Positions 6,106 to 8,961 of a DNA stretch of 8,961 nucleotides are shown piece by piece. Both the position numbers and the translations under genes were made by a program. The DNA comes from Propionibacterium sp. (GTDB taxonomy: Bacteria > Actinomycetota > Actinomycetes > Propionibacteriales > Propionibacteriaceae), in contig JALHFX010000107.1 of the NCBI GenBank assembly GCA_022837595.1, positions 1 to 8,961 of the forward strand, given 5' to 3'. How positions within the stretch are numbered: position 1 is the stretch's first letter; each line of letters opens with the position of its first letter. The notes under the pieces are model-generated. The model searched no databases. It had not been told where the DNA came from and saw only the letters and a program-made list of their open reading frames with translations.

Positions 6106-7608
6106 TCAGTCTTCTTGAGTTTTCTTGGTAGCGGACTTCTTCTCCGCCTCGGTTGCGTCTTCGGCGTCGGCCAAAGCTTCCGCCTCTTCCTCTACGATTT
6201 CCTCGGCATCTGCGAGCGCGTCCGCCTCGCCCTCGGTCAGGTCGTCGAGCTCATCGTCTGCAGGGTCCGCGAGGGTGCCATCATTGTTCAACAACGCAAG
6301 AACCACCTCGTTGCCGTCAGTGTCGATCACTTTCGCAGCCGCAACCAGCTCGCCCAGCGCCTTGCCACGGCGGACTTCACTCATCCATTCAGCGGCGTGG
6401 TCATGCTCCATCATGTGCTGGAGCTCCTGCTCGGGCGTCGTGCCGTTCTGCTGCGCCTTGGCGAAGATCAGCTCAGTGAGTTCGCTCTGGTCGACCTGCA
6501 GGTCGGCATCCTCTGCATATTTGTCAAGGATGATCTGGGAGCGCAGGCCCTCCACGACGCGCTCGTCGATGTCGGCCCAGAACTCCTCGGGGGTTTGGGC
6601 TTCTTCATCCTCGGCCTCGTCAAGATACTGTTCCACGGTCAAGCCTGCGGAGCTGAGCTGCTGCTCGATGCTCTCGCGTCGGTTTCCCTGTTCAACGAAG
6701 ATGAGCGATTTAGGAAGCTCGAATTCAGTCTCTTCCACAAGCTTGGCGAGCACGGCCTCGCGGGCTTTATTCGCCTGATCGATGCGAGCCAAACGCTCAA
6801 GGTTGTCACGCAGATCGGCGAGCATCTCCTCTGCGGTATCGAACTCGCTGACGAGCTGAGCGAATTCGTCGTCCACCTCGGGAAGCTCCTGCGATTGAAC
6901 CTTGACGACCTCAACCTCGATCTCGGCGTCCTCGCCACGGTTCGGGCCGCCGACCAGGGCTGACGTGAAAGTGGCCTTCTCGCCGGCCTTGAGCCCGACA
7001 ACTGCCTCGTCGAGGCCGTCGATGAAGCCGCCCGCACCGATCTTGTAGCTGACCTCGGAGGCCTCCGCCTCTTCGAGAACCACACCGTTCTGGCTGGCAG
7101 TCAGGTTGATGACGACGACGTCACCGGTCTGAGCACCGCGCTCGACCTCAGTTAAGGTGGCGAAACGGTCGCGCAACAACTCGACGCGCTCGTTGACGTC
7201 CTCATCGCTGACGACAGCGACAGGAACCTCGATCTCGACGCCGCTCATGTCGGCGATCTCGAAGTCAGGACGAACATCAACCTCAGCTGTGAATAAGACG
7301 TTGGTTCCATCGTTCAGCTCGGTGATGTCGATTTCAGGCTGACCCAGCGGACGAAGCTCGTGGGTCTGTACTGCCTCGGCGTAGGCCTGGGGCAGGATTG
7401 AGTTGATGGCCTCTTGCAGGACCATCCCGCGCCCGAAACGCTGATCGATCAAACGGGCTGGAACTTTGCCCTTACGGAAGCCGGGAATGTTCACCTGCTG
7501 CGCAATCTCTTTGTATGCAGCATCAACTGCCGGCTGCAGTTCTTCAAAGGGCAGGTCAATCGTAAGCTTCACCCGCGTGGGGTTCAGCTGCTCTAGGGTG
7601 CTGGGCAC
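6106..7608 (-). CDS. tig: Trigger factor, ribosome-associated chaperone and prolyl isomerase
   Basis: Trigger factor docks at the ribosome exit tunnel and shields nascent chains; it also has peptidyl-prolyl cis-trans isomerase activity. The 500-residue protein has the N-terminal ribosome-binding domain with the signature PGFRKGKVPARL near 42-53. An FKBP-like PPIase domain follows at roughly 155-240 (TGDVVVINLTA and GGFIDGLDEAVVGLKAGEKATF). The C-terminal substrate-binding domain runs at about 250-435. The last 60 or so residues are a very acidic low-complexity tail with a rough internal repeat (EADALADAE then EAEALADAE) ending in a lysine patch, as is common in actinobacterial trigger factors. 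The start is a GTG at 7608 with AGGAGA four bases before it. It has its own promoter upstream and probably ends at the 6015-6068 hairpin. Its position near clpP1-clpP2-clpX is the widespread tig-clp arrangement, here interrupted by two AI-2E genes. Confidence 0.97.
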   Translation of the reverse strand: MPSTLEQLNPTRVKLTIDLPFEELQPAVDAAYKEIAQQVNIPGFRKGKVPARLIDQRFGRGMVLQEAINSILPQAYAEAVQTHELRPLGQPEIDITELNDGTNVLFTAEVDVRPDFEIADMSGVEIEVPVAVVSDEDVNERVELLRDRFATLTEVERGAQTGDVVVINLTASQNGVVLEEAEASEVSYKIGAGGFIDGLDEAVVGLKAGEKATFTSALVGGPNRGEDAEIEVEVVKVQSQELPEVDDEFAQLVSEFDTAEEMLADLRDNLERLARIDQANKAREAVLAKLVEETEFELPKSLIFVEQGNRRESIEQQLSSAGLTVEQYLDEAEDEEAQTPEEFWADIDERVVEGLRSQIILDKYAEDADLQVDQSELTELIFAKAQQNGTTPEQELQHMMEHDHAAEWMSEVRRGKALGELVAAAKVIDTDGNEVVLALLNNDGTLADPADDELDDLTEGEADALADAEEIVEEEAEALADAEDATEAEKKSATKKTQED

Positions 7609-7665
7609 ATGCTCTCCTGGCGTATTCGGGGCCGACCGCCATCGGCGACCGGCGCTAACCGTTTG

Positions 7666-7695
7666 ATTCTAACCAGCCTGATAAAAGCCAGCCAA
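7666..7695 (-). promoter_or_regulatory. Candidate sigma-70 promoter for tig
   Basis: On the minus strand TTGGCT (7695-7690) and TAGAAT (7671-7666) are separated by 18 bases. The -10 box matches TATAAT at five of six positions and the -35 box matches TTGACA at four of six. Transcription would start near 7659 and give a leader of about 50 bases before the GTG at 7608. An inverted repeat, CCTGAT/ATCAGG at 7677-7700, overlaps the -35 and spacer and might be an operator or a remnant of an sbcC terminator. Confidence 0.55.
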
Positions 7696-7705
7696 TCAGG
7701 TTGGA

Positions 7706-8961
7706 TCATAGGCGTGCTTCCTGTCGGATCACACTCCACCCACCGGGCACCGACTCGACCGACAGTTGTGCGGGGATGGATTCCTGCATCGACTCCACAT
7801 GGCTGATCAGCCCGACCGTACGGCCGCCTTCGCGCAGGTTGTCAAGGGTTGCCATGGTGATGTCGAGAGTCTCGGCGTCCAGAGAACCGAAGCCTTCATC
7901 AATGAACAACGTATCCAAGCGCATGCCTCCGGCACGGCTCGTGACGACATCAGCAAGACCGAGTGCCAGAGCCAGCGAGGCTTGAAACTTTTCGCCACCC
8001 GACAGCGAATCCGGTGAACGAACGCTGCCGGCGTGGGCGTCCAGTACCTCGAGCCCAAGCCCCCACTTCCCGCGATTGGTCTCGATGGCGTCGGAATGCC
8101 GCAGTGTGTACCGGTCGTCGGTCATGGTACGCAGCCGGATATTTGCGATCTGCACGATCTCTTCCAATTGGGCGGCCAACACAAATGTCTCCAACTCCAT
8201 CCGCATGGTGTTCGGTGGCAGACCACGCAGTGTGCTGGCCAACCGGTCGACCGTCTCGAACTGGCGGGCCTCAGCCGCGACGATCTCCTGCTGCTCGGCG
8301 ATCTGGGTGGCGAGCCGGCGCATCTGATCGAGTCTGCGTTCGATGGTCAAGACCGCGCGGAAAGCTTCTTGTAGCTCGGTTTCGAGTCTGGTGACCTCTG
8401 CCTCCGGGCCTTTCACATCGACGGGTTCGACCGGGAGATCGCTCAGGTCGGCGGCTTCCAATGTCAATCTCACGGCCTCAGATCTGGCCTCATACTGGTC
8501 GACATCAGCGCGTAACCGGTCTTGTTCCTGCTGGGGAATCGTGGCGGTCTTCGCCTCCGCAAGGTCGCCGAAACCGGCTTGTTTCAGGGCTTCCGTGACA
8601 CGGTCCTGTTCGACCCCGACGTACTCGGCCGCCATCTGGCGCGCCTGTTTCGCGTCCAGTAGCCGCTGGCTGAGCTCGACCTGGAGCCGTAAGATCTCCG
8701 CGCGTTGTTGGACGCTGGGCTGGTCGCCGCGAGCCTCGGCAATGGTTTTCTCGGCCTCGGCCAGGGTGGCTCGGGCTGACACTACGGCGGCGGCGAGTCC
8801 CTCGCGGCGCCTGTGAGCGGAGTCGAGCTCAGATGCGATGGCATCGGTCTTCTCTTGTAGTGCGGTAAGTGCGTGACGGCATCGGTTCAACTCTTGGTCG
8901 GCTGCCAGTGCAGCGTCGAGTGCGCTTCGGGCATGATCGGCGCTGGCGGTCGCTTCGGCAA
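7706..8961 (-). CDS. sbcC: SbcC-like SMC/Rad50-family nuclease subunit, C-terminal part (5' end outside window)
   Basis: SbcC is the ATPase arm of the SbcCD (Rad50-Mre11 type) complex, which cuts DNA hairpins and trims double-strand ends. The frame is open from the window edge to the stop at 7706, giving 417 visible codons. The first half is rich in Ala, Glu, Gln, Arg and Leu with heptad-like spacing, the returning arm of a long coiled coil. The C-terminal ATPase lobe has the signature LSGGEKFQ (LSGGE at 7991-8005), Walker B DTLFIDEGFGSLD (about 7889-7915) and the H-loop GLISHV. The N-terminal Walker A lobe and the zinc hook CxxC are not in the visible part. The IDEGFGSLD and short C-terminus fit SbcC better than SMC or RecN; the paired sbcD would be expected upstream, out of view. 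A lone coding start at 8890 is only an internal Leu/TTG codon. Confidence 0.9.
   Translation of the reverse strand, partial: AEATASADHARSALDAALAADQELNRCRHALTALQEKTDAIASELDSAHRRREGLAAAVVSARATLAEAEKTIAEARGDQPSVQQRAEILRLQVELSQRLLDAKQARQMAAEYVGVEQDRVTEALKQAGFGDLAEAKTATIPQQEQDRLRADVDQYEARSEAVRLTLEAADLSDLPVEPVDVKGPEAEVTRLETELQEAFRAVLTIERRLDQMRRLATQIAEQQEIVAAEARQFETVDRLASTLRGLPPNTMRMELETFVLAAQLEEIVQIANIRLRTMTDDRYTLRHSDAIETNRGKWGLGLEVLDAHAGSVRSPDSLSGGEKFQASLALALGLADVVTSRAGGMRLDTLFIDEGFGSLDAETLDITMATLDNLREGGRTVGLISHVESMQESIPAQLSVESVPGGWSVIRQEARL

Noticed and set aside
5989..6963. Plus-strand open frame of 324 codons opposite tig
   Set aside because: It is antisense to the clear trigger factor frame, follows its codon pattern in mirror image, has low-complexity Leu/Val-rich content and no recognisable domain.
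7609..8394. Several plus-strand open frames of 60-143 codons opposite sbcC
   Set aside because: They are antisense shadows of the SbcC coiled coil and ATPase lobe, with Ser/Arg-rich products and no ribosome sites.
1..8961. CRISPR, transposon, prophage or defence system
   Set aside because: No regular short repeats, transposase or integrase motifs, attachment-like direct repeats or tRNA-adjacent junctions are visible; every long gene is a housekeeping or membrane-protein family member.

Overview
The window is a stretch of actinobacterial chromosome with moderately high G+C. The paired clpP1-clpP2 arrangement, a long class II threonine synthase and an acidic-tailed trigger factor point to Actinomycetota, possibly near the Propionibacteriales; the genus cannot be fixed from the sequence alone. 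All recognised genes lie on the minus strand, so transcription runs from high to low coordinates. The long plus-strand open frames are shadows of these genes.

In order of transcription: the C-terminal part of an SbcC-type SMC/Rad50 nuclease subunit (8961-7706, 5' end outside); a 97-base gap with a good sigma-70-like promoter; tig, trigger factor (7608-6106); a long intergenic hairpin (6068-6015); two tandem AI-2E-family membrane proteins (5972-4836 and 4807-3512), probably one operon; a 185-base gap with a ClgR-like site; clpP1 (3326-2804), broken; clpP2 (2795-2115), intact; clpX (2003-726), intact; and the N-terminal 182 residues of threonine synthase thrC (546-1), whose 3' end lies outside.

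The functional core is a protein quality-control neighbourhood: trigger factor folds nascent chains, ClpX unfolds tagged substrates, and ClpP1/ClpP2 normally form a mixed 14-mer protease. The main anomaly is that clpP1 lacks about 30 internal codons, including the catalytic His motif, and changes reading frame at the same point. Either this strain has lost active ClpP1 or the assembly is wrong there; since ClpP1 is essential in several studied actinobacteria, this is the point to check first. I found no mobile element, CRISPR array, tRNA, rRNA or defence system. Apart from the clpP1 lesion and the two AI-2E genes between tig and clpP1, the region looks like ordinary housekeeping DNA.
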